Shown here: piece by piece, positions 1 to 8,852 of the stretch
Layout: the number at the start of each line of letters is the position of its first letter
Numbering within the stretch: position 1 is the stretch's first letter
Assembly: GCA_021154885.1 (NCBI GenBank)
Contig: JAJKHS010000136.1
Coordinates: 124,001-188,000, forward strand
Direction of reading: 5' to 3'
DNA from: Thermoanaerobaculum sp.
GTDB lineage: Bacteria > Acidobacteriota > Thermoanaerobaculia > Multivoradales > UBA5704
Length of the DNA: 64,000 bases
The notes under the pieces: generated by a model
The model's database searches: none
Seen by the model: the letters and a program-made list of their open reading frames with translations, nothing else
What the model was told of the DNA's origin: nothing
Translations under genes and position numbers: made by a program

Positions 1-2
1 CG

Positions 3-2396
3 CAGGCCGCCGGGGGAACGCGCCTCGGCCACGACACCCTGGCGCCGCTGGTGCGGCAGCGCTACGACCTCTCGGTGTGGCCGGGTCAGCGCGCCCACCG
101 TATCCTGGCGAGCCGCGGCAGCGAGTGGAAGGGCGGCCGCACGGCGGCGCCCCTCGACGCCTGGGACCTGAAGGTGGTGGAGGCGGGGCTCCCCGGGATG
201 CGGGCGCTGCAGCCGGACGAGGAGCGCCTGCTCGCGGCCAGCCGCAAGCAGCGCGGCCGGCACCGGCGCAACCTCTGGCTGCTGCGGGCCGCGGGCCTCG
301 CCGTGCTGGCGGGCCTCGGCGTGGTCCTCTGGCTGGCGCGGCGGGTGGAGGAGCGCCACCGTCTCTTCGCCACTCCGCAGGAGGTGCAGCGGCTCCTGGC
401 GGTGGAGCCGGTGGCGGGTCTCACCGAGGCCATCGCCGCGGCGGGCGACAGCCTGGACCATTTCGGCCAGGTCTTCACGCCTGTCCAGCTCAGCCTCCTG
501 CGGGCGGTGGAGGAGGCGCGGGAACGCAACCGCTTCAACCACGGCGCGGCCGTCTCCTGCGTGGCGGCCAGCCCGGACGGCCGGATGGTCGCCAGCGCTG
601 GCGAGGACGGCGCCATCCGCCTGTGGGGCCTGAACGGGGAGGCGCCTCGCGTCCTGCCCAAGGCCGGCACCGTGCCCCGCGCCATCGCCTTCAGCCGCGA
701 CGGTCTCCTGGCGAGCGTGGGCGACGACGGGCGGCTGCGCCTGTGGTCCGCCGTGGACGGCACGCTGCGGGCCACCTCGCAGGAACAGCACACCGGCATT
801 ACCTGGACCGTGGCCTTCAGCCCGGACGGCAAGCTCGCCGCCACCGGCGGCGACGATCGCCTGGTCCGCCTGTGGGACCTGCAGGGCAGGCTTGTGGCGG
901 CGCCATTCGAGGGGCATGACGGCGCCGTCCACGAGCTGGCCTTCAGCCCGGACGGCAGCACCATCGCGAGCGCCAGCCAGGACGGCTCGGTCCGCCTCTG
1001 GGACCTGCAAGGCAGGCCCGTGGCCGAGCCGTACCGGGGGCACAGCGGCCCGGTGTATGCCGTGACCTTCAGCCCCGACGGCAAGAGCCTCGCCTCCGGC
1101 GGCGAGGACGGCTCGCTCCGCCAATGGACGCCGGACGGCAAGAACGCCTATCCCCCCCTGCGGCGCCATGAGGGCGCCGTCAATGCCGTGGTCTTCCTCG
1201 ATGGCAACACTCTCGTCAGCGCCTCCGAAGACCAGACGGTGCTGTTCCAGGACCGCGACGGCCACCGTCTCTTCGCCCCTTTCGCCGGCTTTCATGGCAA
1301 CGTCTCCACGATGACCGCCGTCCCCGGCCGGCGCGAGCTGGTGGCCGGCAGCGACGACAAGTCGGTGCGCATCCTCGACCTCGAGCACAGTCAGCTCGGG
1401 CCGCCCCTGGTGAAAGAGCCGGGCAGCGGCAGCATCCGCCTCCTGGCCTTCGCCTCCGGCGACCGCCTCCTCGCCCTGGGCAGCGCGCTGTGGATGTTCG
1501 ACACGAAGAGGAGCGATCACCCGAAGCTGCTGACCCTCGCGGACGTTCCCCCCGACTCTATTTCGGCGCTGGCCCTGAGCCCCGGCGGCAAGCGGCTCGC
1601 TGCCGGTACGAAGGACGGCTCGATCCAGCTCTGGGACGACAACGGCCGGCGGCTGGGCCCTCCCTTCGCCGAGGGCGACCAGAAGATCCTGGCCCTCCGC
1701 TTCTCCCAGGACGGGGGCAGGCTCCTGAGCGGCGACGAGAACGCCAACGTCGTCGTCCGGGAGGTCGACGGCAAGGTCCTGCACAAATTCAGCGGCAACC
1801 GCAAGCTCTCCGCCGTCGCCTTCCGTGCTGACAGCGAGCACGTCGCCGCCGGCACCGACGACGGCACCGTCCTCCTTTGGAACGCCGAGGGAAAGGCTCT
1901 GCGCAATCCCTTGCGACCCTCTTCAGTGCGCATCGTGTCGCTGGCCTGGAATCCGGCCGCCCCGTACCTCGCGAGCGGCGACGACGACGGCTATCTCACG
2001 ATCCTGAACCTCGACTCGGGCAAGAAGGTGTGCCAGGCGAAGGCCCACAACTTCGAGGTCTCCTCGCTCGACTGGAGCCCGGAGGGGGACTCCCTGATCA
2101 GCAGCGGCAGCGACCGCTCCGTCCGGCTCTGGGATCTGCAATGCAAGAAGCTGGGGGAGCTCAACGGCCACTGGAAGTCCGTCGCCGCGGTCGCCTTCTC
2201 CGATGCCGGGGAGGTCGCCGCCAGCGCCGGCCAGGACGGCACTCTGCGGCTCTGGCGCGCCGACTGGCACGACTGGCTCAAGTTGGGCTGCGAGCGCCTG
2301 CGCCAGCACCCCGTCTTCACCCACCCTCGCGATGACCGCAGCCGCCGGGCGCACGAGGTCTGCCAGTCGCTGGCGCGGCTGGAGAAGAAGCCCTAG
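3..2396 (+). CDS. nSTAND/WD40 repeat protein, C-terminal part (5' end outside window)
   Basis: The frame is open from the left edge, so this is the C-terminal part of a longer protein. The first visible residues (LGHDTLAPLVRQRYD, then PGQRAHRIL and DLKVVEAGLPGMRA) match the segment that normally follows a STAND-type NTPase domain in large bacterial WD40 proteins, which often start with a caspase-like domain or a kinase. A single membrane helix is encoded at about 270-345. It is followed by about fourteen WD40 units (FSPDG...ASGGxDGxxRLWDL type) from about 550 to 2262, enough for two seven-bladed propellers. Expected role: membrane-anchored signalling or conflict-response scaffold, with the propellers sensing a partner. 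The NTPase and effector are not visible, so the exact role is open. The stop is TAG at 2394. Confidence 0.85.
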   Translation, partial: QAAGGTRLGHDTLAPLVRQRYDLSVWPGQRAHRILASRGSEWKGGRTAAPLDAWDLKVVEAGLPGMRALQPDEERLLAASRKQRGRHRRNLWLLRAAGLAVLAGLGVVLWLARRVEERHRLFATPQEVQRLLAVEPVAGLTEAIAAAGDSLDHFGQVFTPVQLSLLRAVEEARERNRFNHGAAVSCVAASPDGRMVASAGEDGAIRLWGLNGEAPRVLPKAGTVPRAIAFSRDGLLASVGDDGRLRLWSAVDGTLRATSQEQHTGITWTVAFSPDGKLAATGGDDRLVRLWDLQGRLVAAPFEGHDGAVHELAFSPDGSTIASASQDGSVRLWDLQGRPVAEPYRGHSGPVYAVTFSPDGKSLASGGEDGSLRQWTPDGKNAYPPLRRHEGAVNAVVFLDGNTLVSASEDQTVLFQDRDGHRLFAPFAGFHGNVSTMTAVPGRRELVAGSDDKSVRILDLEHSQLGPPLVKEPGSGSIRLLAFASGDRLLALGSALWMFDTKRSDHPKLLTLADVPPDSISALALSPGGKRLAAGTKDGSIQLWDDNGRRLGPPFAEGDQKILALRFSQDGGRLLSGDENANVVVREVDGKVLHKFSGNRKLSAVAFRADSEHVAAGTDDGTVLLWNAEGKALRNPLRPSSVRIVSLAWNPAAPYLASGDDDGYLTILNLDSGKKVCQAKAHNFEVSSLDWSPEGDSLISSGSDRSVRLWDLQCKKLGELNGHWKSVAAVAFSDAGEVAASAGQDGTLRLWRADWHDWLKLGCERLRQHPVFTHPRDDRSRRAHEVCQSLARLEKKP

Positions 2397-2570
2397 CCGC
2401 GGATTTGCTAGTGGGCCCGATCTCCCCACGCGGCGATCCTCTCCCGGTCGCTCGCGCAACAGACGCTCCCAGCACAGTCCTCCACTTGGAGTAGGATGTG
2501 GTAGTCCCCGAGGCGAAGCAGCCTTGGACGCTCCCGCTCCAGTGGACATCTTCAAGAAAGGAGGCCAGGC

Positions 2571-2984
2571 ATGATCTCCGATCCAGTGGTCGAGCGTGTG
2601 GTGAAGATCATCGCCGAAGCGATCCATCCCCAGAAGATCATCCTTTTCGGGTCGCGGGCCCAGGGCACTGCTCGGCCGGACAGCGACCTGGACCTGGTCA
2701 TCATCTATGCGGGTGAGAAGTCCAAGCGGCAGATCAAGCTCGACATCCACCGTTTGTTGGAACCCGCGAGCTTACCCATGGACCTCTTCGTGCTGAGCCC
2801 GGAAGAAATGCTGCGGCAGCGGCACGTGGCCAACACGCTCGCCAGAGAGGTCGCAGAAAGAGGAGTCACGGTGTATGAGGGGAGCTTTGTGACCGCAGGC
2901 CTTGCGCGAGCCGTTGGCCCTCATCACCCCGGCCCTCTTCTCCCAGCCTCCCCCCCGGCCGCCGGGAGAAGAGGGAGTGGTTAG
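2571..2984 (+). CDS. MNT-type nucleotidyltransferase, orphan
   Basis: 137 residues. The minimal nucleotidyltransferase fold shows as LFGSRAQG followed by DSDLDLVI, the G-S-x-x-x-G and D-x-D metal/nucleotide motifs. Relatives of this size are usually the antitoxin or AMP-transferase half of HEPN/MNT modules, but no HEPN gene lies next to it, so it is either an orphan or acts on something else. The start ATG follows a good Shine-Dalgarno (AAAGGAGG at about 2559-2566). The last 20-25 residues (PHHPGPLLPASPP...) are encoded by an intergenic palindromic repeat that supplies the stop codon, so the original C-terminus was probably shorter or different. Confidence 0.8.
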   Translation: MISDPVVERVVKIIAEAIHPQKIILFGSRAQGTARPDSDLDLVIIYAGEKSKRQIKLDIHRLLEPASLPMDLFVLSPEEMLRQRHVANTLAREVAERGVTVYEGSFVTAGLARAVGPHHPGPLLPASPPAAGRRGSG

Positions 2985-3064
2985 TTCTTCTGAAAAAGCA
3001 GAAAGCCCCCTCTCTCCCGGCGGGCGGGAGTGCGGTGGGAGAGAGGGGGTTGGGGAGTGAGGGG
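2918..3064. repeat. Composite palindromic repeat, family A, copy 1
   Basis: It opens with CCCTCATCACCCCGG, contains two hairpins (CCCTCTTCTCCC / GGGAGAAGAGGG and CCCCCTCTCTCCC / GGGAGAGAGGGGG), and closes with GGGGAGTGAGGGG. The same layout recurs near 21669 and 34765. It overlaps the 3' end of the nucleotidyltransferase gene and could act as a transcription terminator. Confidence 0.8.
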
Positions 3065-3439
3065 CTCGGCGGCGCGGATACCGCTTGGACCAGCCTCTAC
3101 AGGCGAATCGGAGAGGGATCTACTCCCCTCCGAGCTCAGGTTCCAGAGCGCGGCGGCACTGGCCGGCTAGGGGCAGGGCGTGCTCGAAGGCGGCGGCCGA
3201 AGGGGGGCCTGGGCCCCACGCCGGCCGAGCCGCCCCGGCTTTTCCACCACCGGCGCGCAAAATCCAACTCAGGGCACCTTCTTCAATGAGGCAAGGTGAA
3301 TTTCCTCATGACCGGGGAAGCCGGTCCACCGCTTCCCATACCCTCCCAACCGGGAGCCCGCGCTCCGCCCTGGAGCTCTGAAGCGGAACAGCGTCCTTCA
3401 CCGTTCAAAATCAAGTCCGAAACGGAGAGGAGAGAAGGT
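2985..3439. other. Intergenic region with repeat remainder and a gene remnant
   Basis: No convincing gene. The first 80 bases are the second half of palindromic repeat A. Bases 3134-3191 resemble bases 4718-4778 inside the downstream phosphodiesterase-TPR gene: they share the words GCTCAGGTTCCAGAG, CTGGCCGGCT and CAGGGCGTGCTCGAAGGC, with scattered mismatches and a two-base gap that break the reading frame. They look like a decayed piece of that gene or of a paralogue. The last 100 bases are the leader of the next gene, with a purine-rich Shine-Dalgarno just before 3440. Confidence 0.6.
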
Positions 3440-4237
3440 ATGAAGAGGCTTTCCGCAATCTGCATTCTCGGTCTGATGGTACTCGCAGTCCCGGCGCTCG
3501 CCGGCAATCACACCATCTACAACGGCAGCGATCTCTGGATGACCAAGGGGGACGGTACGACGTTCGCCGACTTCACCAAGCAGCCGCTTCCCGCCGGCTT
3601 CTTCTGCAGCAAATCAGAGGCCTTCACCGGCCGGATCGTCCTCAAGGGAGTCCCCATCGCCGGCGGCCAGCCGGGCGTCCTGGGCGCCGCCGACACGATC
3701 ATCCAGCGGCTCGACAACGCCTCGTTCAACAAGAACGGGGTGGCGGTGACGCGCATCCAGATGCGCGCCATGCAGTTCCAGAGCGTGGCTCCGGTGCAGA
3801 CGGCTTGCGGCCAGTACAATGCTTTCGTGACGCTCGACGGCCAACAGCCGGTCACCACCATGCGCATCCTGCGTGACAACGAGAAGGGCGGCCGGTTCTT
3901 CGCCCCGATCTTCGTCAACGTCAAGATCTCCTTCAAGCCTGTCGGGCGGGCCACCACGGAAGCCCTCGAGCTGCGCAAGTCCCTGCGCTTCCCACCCGCC
4001 GTGAACGCCCAGTGGTCGGACCGCGGCACCACCGGCGCGGCGCGCGAAGGCTTCCTGAAGGTGGATACGGACAGCGACGGCATCCCCGACACCTTCGTGC
4101 CGGGAGCGTCGAACTTCGCGGCCGGCCGGCCCTCGGTGGCCCGGAAGTCGGCCGTGTTGGACCAGCCCGCTCCTATCGACGGCAGCGGCTGCCACATCGA
4201 GGATGAAGGGCAGCACTGCCCCTCGCCGTTGAACTGA
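3440..4237 (+). CDS. Secreted protein of unknown function
   Basis: 265 residues. A clean signal peptide (MKRLSAICILGLMVLAVPALA, cleavage after ALA) shows export. The mature part has no motif I recognise. It has a calcium-loop-like stretch (KVDTDSDGIPDTF) near the C-terminus, as in thrombospondin type 3 or dockerin-like loops, and only four cysteines: one near the N-terminus, one in mid-protein and two at the end, where it reads GCHIEDEGQHC. The start was chosen at 3440 because it gives the signal peptide and sits behind GGAGAGGAGAGAAGG; an in-frame upstream start at 3296 would add an implausible leader. It lies alone between a repeat/remnant region and a convergent lipoprotein gene. Confidence 0.75.
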   Translation: MKRLSAICILGLMVLAVPALAGNHTIYNGSDLWMTKGDGTTFADFTKQPLPAGFFCSKSEAFTGRIVLKGVPIAGGQPGVLGAADTIIQRLDNASFNKNGVAVTRIQMRAMQFQSVAPVQTACGQYNAFVTLDGQQPVTTMRILRDNEKGGRFFAPIFVNVKISFKPVGRATTEALELRKSLRFPPAVNAQWSDRGTTGAAREGFLKVDTDSDGIPDTFVPGASNFAAGRPSVARKSAVLDQPAPIDGSGCHIEDEGQHCPSPLN

Positions 4238-4247
4238 CCCCTTCTTC

Positions 4248-4280
4248 ATGCCGGGCCCGGGGCTCCTGCCGGGCCGGCAT
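4248..4280. terminator. Bidirectional hairpin between convergent genes
   Basis: An ATGCCGG...CCGGCAT hairpin of about twelve base pairs with one bulge sits in the 51-base gap between two converging genes. It could end both transcripts. No strong T-run follows on either side, so its efficiency is uncertain. Confidence 0.5.
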
Positions 4281-4288
4281 CTCTACCT

Positions 4289-6244
4289 CTACGTCCCCCC
4301 GATCTCCCCCAGCGCCCGGCGGATCTCCGGCTGGTTGGGGTCGATCTCCAGCGATCTGCGAAAATTGCGCGCGGCGCCGGCGGCATCGCCCAGGCAGAGG
4401 CGCGCGAGTCCGGAGGAGGCCTGGGCCAGGGCGCTCCTGGGATCGGCGGTGGCGGCGTCGAAGTCCGCGAGGGCCTGCTGGCAGTGCCGGCGCTCCAGGT
4501 GGTAGCGGCCGCGCAGGAGGTGGAGGCGGGGGTCGGCGGGCTGGGCCTGGAGGGCGCGGTCGAGGAGGCTCAGGGCCCGCTCGGCCTCGCCCCCCTTGGC
4601 ATAGAGGACGGCGCGGCCCGCCGTGTAGTCCACCCCGTCCGGCAGGCCGGCGGCGAGAGCGCGGACGAGCAGGTCGTCCGAGCGGTCGAGGTCCTGGTGC
4701 TGGGAGTGCAGGAGGTCGCTCAGGTTCCAGAGGGCGGCGGCGCTGGCCGGCTCCAGGGCCAGGGCGTGCTCGAAGGCAGCCGTCGCGGCGGCAGTCTCGC
4801 CGCGCTCGCGCCGGAGCAGCCCCTCGTTGTTGAAGGAAGCCGCCGTGCGCGTGGAGCCATCCGCCGCGGTCTTCCCTGAGGCGCCGACATAGCCAAGAGC
4901 GCGGAGCTTCTCGATCTCCTCCTGATTGGCCTTCGGGTCGGTCTGGCGGGCTGGAGCGGCGGGCCGCCAGTGGTCCCGGTAATTCGTGAGCACGTCCGGC
5001 GAGGCCTCGACGCCGGTGAGGGGAGGGCCGGCCACGCCGCCGGAGGGCGGCATGCCGAGGAGGTTCATGAGAGTGCCGCAGACCTGGATGACGTTCCCCT
5101 GGCCGCGCACGTCCGACGCCGGGACGCCCGGTCCCGCGACGAGGTAGATCCCCTCGTCCCGGTGCCACCGGCCGGCGGTGGCCGCGGCGGCGCTGGAGAG
5201 CTGCGCGGGCCGTCCCTCCTGCCAGCGGAAGCCGTGGTCGGAGGCGATCATCAGTACGGCGCCCGAGGCTTCGGCCAGCTTGCGGTAGTCGCCCAGCAGG
5301 CGGTCGACCTCGGCGAAGTAGAGCTCCGGCACGCGGGAGAAGCGCTGGAAATCCTCCGCGCTCACCGTCGCCTGGCGGGGCGGCGCGTAGGGAGCGAAGA
5401 CGTGGCCGAGGGTGTCCGTGCCCTGGAAGTAGATGACGGCGAGGTCCGGCCTCTCGCGGCCGAGCCATGAGGTGGCCAGGGCATGATAGGCCCGGGTCTC
5501 GACGAGGATGCGGCGCAGGGCGCTCACCGGATGGGCGTAGGGGTCGGGCGCCGCCTTCCAGCGCTCGTACTCCTCTCTCCCGAGCCAGGGGAGATAGGCG
5601 CGCAGGGCGTCGTAATCCACCTCCCTGTCCGCCTTCGCCAGCGTCTCGCGCGCCCACGCCTCCTGGGCCGGCGGATAGACGACGCCGGGCGGCGGCGGGT
5701 CCCCGGCGGCGCCGGAAGTGAACGAGGAGAGGCGGTCCGCCACCAGCAGCCCGCGCACGGGCTCGGCCGGCCACGTCGCCCACAGGCCGAAGATGGCGAC
5801 GCTCTTGCCCGCCTCGGTCGCCAGGTTCCAGATCGCCGGCACCTGCCGTTCGCCGCTGGTGATGGGCTCCAGAGTCCCCGTCTCGGGGTTGCGCCGGGTG
5901 AAGTCGAGGATGCCGTGATCGAGGGGCGAGGTCCCGGTCATCATCGTCGTCCACACCAGGGGGGAGAGGGGAGGGTGGATCGTGGTGAGCACGGCGGTCC
6001 GCCCCTGCCTGGCGAGGGCCGCGAGGTTGGGCATCCGCCCGGACTGCACGTAGCCGTCGAGGAGCTGCCAGTCCGCGCCGTCGAGGCCCACGAACAGCAC
6101 CCGCCGGCCGTCGTGCACCGCGCGGGCGATCTCGGGCACGGTGGCGGGGACGCGGAGGTCCGCAGTCTTCGGCGCCGGCTCCGGGGTCCGCCGGCAGGCC
6201 AGGGCGGCGAGGAGGAGGGCGAGGGAGAGACGACGGAGGTGCAT
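4289..6244 (-). CDS. Type I phosphodiesterase/nucleotide pyrophosphatase-like lipoprotein with TPR tail
   Basis: 651 residues. It starts with a lipoprotein signal (LALLLAALAC, lipobox Cys at about residue 17), so it should be anchored to a membrane outside the cytoplasm. The catalytic part is alkaline-phosphatase-superfamily: VLFVGLDGADW (first metal Asp), a substrate loop with TTIHPPLSPLVWTTMMTG (nucleophile Thr region), then FQGTDTLGHVF and MIASDHGF, which supply further Asp/His metal ligands. The last 170 residues are TPR repeats (FNNEGLL...AFEHALALEPASAAALWNLSDLL). The ATG at 6244 was chosen over the upstream in-frame start at 6343 because it gives the lipobox. Family relatives act on phosphodiesters or nucleotides; the substrate cannot be read from the sequence. 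Confidence 0.85.
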   Translation of the reverse strand: MHLRRLSLALLLAALACRRTPEPAPKTADLRVPATVPEIARAVHDGRRVLFVGLDGADWQLLDGYVQSGRMPNLAALARQGRTAVLTTIHPPLSPLVWTTMMTGTSPLDHGILDFTRRNPETGTLEPITSGERQVPAIWNLATEAGKSVAIFGLWATWPAEPVRGLLVADRLSSFTSGAAGDPPPPGVVYPPAQEAWARETLAKADREVDYDALRAYLPWLGREEYERWKAAPDPYAHPVSALRRILVETRAYHALATSWLGRERPDLAVIYFQGTDTLGHVFAPYAPPRQATVSAEDFQRFSRVPELYFAEVDRLLGDYRKLAEASGAVLMIASDHGFRWQEGRPAQLSSAAAATAGRWHRDEGIYLVAGPGVPASDVRGQGNVIQVCGTLMNLLGMPPSGGVAGPPLTGVEASPDVLTNYRDHWRPAAPARQTDPKANQEEIEKLRALGYVGASGKTAADGSTRTAASFNNEGLLRRERGETAAATAAFEHALALEPASAAALWNLSDLLHSQHQDLDRSDDLLVRALAAGLPDGVDYTAGRAVLYAKGGEAERALSLLDRALQAQPADPRLHLLRGRYHLERRHCQQALADFDAATADPRSALAQASSGLARLCLGDAAGAARNFRRSLEIDPNQPEIRRALGEIGGT

Positions 6245-6325
6245 GGGGGTGAGCGGGGAGCTTATCCCGAAACATCCTCTTCTTCCCCCTCGTAGTGCCC
6301 ACCAGACACGGAGGGACTTGCCGCC

Positions 6326-8803
6326 ATGACCTCGCTGCTCCACAACCTTCGCTATGCCGTCCGTACTCTATGGCGGGCCCCGGGCTTCAGCCTGGTCGCC
6401 CTGCTGACGCTGGCGCTCGGCATCGGCGCCAATACGGCGATCTTCAGCGTCGTCAACGGCGTCCTGCTGCGCCCGCTGCCGTATCCGAAGGCGGAGGAGC
6501 TGGTGCAGCTCGAGCGGGGATTCAAGGATGGACGGTCGACCTCCGTCTCCATTCCCAAGTTCGTGTTCTGGCGGGAGCATGGCGGCGAGGTCTTCAGCGG
6601 CGTCACCGCCTACGAGGTGGTGAGCTCGGGGTTCAACCTGGCGGGCGACGGGCCGCCCGAGCGCATCCCCGGGTCGCGGGTGAGCCGCGACTTCTTCGCG
6701 GTCTTCGGCCGCCAGCCGGAGATCGGGCGGGTCTTCCTGCCCGAGGAGGACCGTCCCGGCGGGCCGAAGGTCGTGGTGCTGAGCCACGAGCTGTGGGCGC
6801 GGCGCTTCGGCGCCGACCGTGCGCTCGTGGGCCGCGCCGTGGTGCTCAACGGCGAGCCCTACACCGTGGTGGGGATCATGCCCGCCGGCTTCCACTTTCC
6901 GTCCGCGGCGGACCTCTGGGCGCCGGCGGACGTCGATCCGGCCAGCCAGGAGAAGGCGAACTACCTGGACGTCGCGGCCCGGCTCAGGGACGGCGTCTCG
7001 CTGCCGCAGGCGGCGGCCGCCTTCAAAGTGGTCGCCCGCCGGTACCGGACCCTGAGGCCAGACGACATGGACCGGACGGAGACCGGCTTCGTGGTGCCCC
7101 TGCGGGAGAGCCTCTACGGCCAGCTCCGCCCGGCCCTGCTGGTGCTCCTGGGGGCCGTGGCCTGCGTGCTCGGCATCGCCTGCGTGAACGTGGCGAACCT
7201 GCAGCTCGCCCGTGCCGCGGCCCGGCGCCGGGAGGTCGCCGTGCGCACCGCCCTGGGGGCCGGGGCGGGACGGATCTTCGGCCAGCTCCTCACCGAGAGC
7301 CTGGTGCTGGCCGTGGCCGGCGGTCTCGCCGGCCTGCTGCTGGGCTACTGGATCCTGAAGCCTCTGCTGGCCCTGAGCCCGGTGGACGCGCTGGGGATCC
7401 AGGGCAGCGGCGGCCTGCCGCCGGTCGGCATCGACGGCCACGTGCTGGCCTTCACCTTCGGCCTCTCGCTGCTCTCCGGCCTCCTCTTCGGCCTCGTCCC
7501 GGCCGTGCAGACGGCGCGCGTCAACCTGCGCGAGCCGCTGCAGGAGAATTCCACCCGTTCCACCGGCGGCGCCCGCGGCGCCCTCGCCCGCCGGCTGCTG
7601 GTGGTGAGCGAGGTGGCCCTGGCCCTGGTGCTCATCACCGGCGCCACCCTGCTGGTGCGCAGCTTCAGCGGCCTGACCCACACCGCCCCGGGGTTCCGGC
7701 CCGAGGGCGTGCTGACCGTCAAGCTCTCCCTGCCGGCCGCGCGCTACTCCGACCCGAAAGCCCTGGAGCGCTTCAGCCGGGAGGTCACCGAGCGGGTCGG
7801 CGGCATCCCCGGCGTGCGCCAGGCGGCGATCGTCTCCACCCTCCCGCTGGAGCCGGGGCCGGACCTGCCGTTCGCCGTCGTGGGCCAGTGGCCCGGCGGC
7901 AAAAGCCAGGAGGGCGTCGGCGAGGCGCAATACCGGACGTCGACGGCGGGCTATTTCCAGGCCCTGGGCATTCCCCTGGCGCGGGGGCGTTACCTCGCCG
8001 CCGGCGACCGGCCGGGCGGCGAGCTCGTGGTGGTGATCAACGAGACGCTGGCCCGGCGCTTCTTCCCCGGGCAGGACCCCCTGGGCCAGCGCATCCACGT
8101 CGGCATGCCCTTCCTCTCCGACCTGGCAGATCCCGCACCACGCCGCATCGTGGGCGTGGTCAAGGACGTGCGGGAGACGGGCCTGGACGAGGCGGCGCCG
8201 CTCATCCTTTACCTTCCCCTGGGGCAGATCCCGGCGCCGGTCGCGGCCCTGCTGGTGCGCCTGATCCCCGTCTCCCTGGTGGTGCAGACCGACGGCTCGC
8301 CGGCCGCGCTCACCCGGCAAATCCAGCGGCAGGTCTGGGCCGTGGACCCGCAGCAGCCGGTCTCGGCCGTGACGCCCATGACCGCTATCGTCGAGCGCTC
8401 CCTGGGCTCCCGCCGCTTCAACACCGTGCTGCTGGGCGCGCTCGCCCTGCTCGCCCTGGCGCTCTCGTCGGTGGGGATCTACGGCGTCCTTTCCTACCTC
8501 GTGGGGCAGCGGACGCGGGAGATCGGCGTGCGCATGGCCCTCGGGGCCACGGGCCGGCACGTGCTGCGGATGGTGGTGGGACAGGGCCTTGTGCCGGTGC
8601 TCCTCGGCGTGGTCGTGGGCCTCGCCAGTGCCCTGGGCCTCACCCGTCTTCTCGGCAGCCTGCTGGTGGGCGTGAGCGCCACGGACCCCGCCACCTTCGT
8701 CCTGGCGCCGGCCGTGCTCACCGCCGTGGCCCTGCTGGCGAGCGCCATCCCGGCTCGCCGCGCCAGCCGGCTGGACCCGCTGCAGGCACTGCGGGCGGAG
8801 TGA
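6326..8803 (+). CDS. ADOP-type ABC transporter permease (MacB/FtsX family)
   Basis: 825 residues with two MacB-periplasmic plus FtsX halves. The N-terminus has [34 protein letters not shown], the hallmark of the acidobacterial duplicated orphan permease family. There is a large periplasmic part, then [15 protein letters not shown] in the first FtsX block, and [17 protein letters not shown] in the C-terminal block near residues 730-745. It ends with the usual [13 protein letters not shown]. As typical for the family, no ATPase is adjacent, so a partner encoded elsewhere or an ATPase-independent role is implied. A Shine-Dalgarno CGGAGGG precedes the ATG. The gene is divergent from the phosphodiesterase gene, with about 80 bases between. 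Confidence 0.92.
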   Translation: MTSLLHNLRYAVRTLWRAPGFSLVALLTLALGIGANTAIFSVVNGVLLRPLPYPKAEELVQLERGFKDGRSTSVSIPKFVFWREHGGEVFSGVTAYEVVSSGFNLAGDGPPERIPGSRVSRDFFAVFGRQPEIGRVFLPEEDRPGGPKVVVLSHELWARRFGADRALVGRAVVLNGEPYTVVGIMPAGFHFPSAADLWAPADVDPASQEKANYLDVAARLRDGVSLPQAAAAFKVVARRYRTLRPDDMDRTETGFVVPLRESLYGQLRPALLVLLGAVACVLGIACVNVANLQLARAAARRREVAVRTALGAGAGRIFGQLLTESLVLAVAGGLAGLLLGYWILKPLLALSPVDALGIQGSGGLPPVGIDGHVLAFTFGLSLLSGLLFGLVPAVQTARVNLREPLQENSTRSTGGARGALARRLLVVSEVALALVLITGATLLVRSFSGLTHTAPGFRPEGVLTVKLSLPAARYSDPKALERFSREVTERVGGIPGVRQAAIVSTLPLEPGPDLPFAVVGQWPGGKSQEGVGEAQYRTSTAGYFQALGIPLARGRYLAAGDRPGGELVVVINETLARRFFPGQDPLGQRIHVGMPFLSDLADPAPRRIVGVVKDVRETGLDEAAPLILYLPLGQIPAPVAALLVRLIPVSLVVQTDGSPAALTRQIQRQVWAVDPQQPVSAVTPMTAIVERSLGSRRFNTVLLGALALLALALSSVGIYGVLSYLVGQRTREIGVRMALGATGRHVLRMVVGQGLVPVLLGVVVGLASALGLTRLLGSLLVGVSATDPATFVLAPAVLTAVALLASAIPARRASRLDPLQALRAE

Positions 8804-8852
8804 GACCCCGGCAAGCAAGTTGCAGTCCTCCTCCCGCCCGGGAGGACGCGAC

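Noticed and set aside
6368-8818. 816-residue minus-strand frame over the ADOP permease
   Set aside because: Composition (His, Gln, Gly, Arg-rich, no motifs) is that of an antisense shadow.
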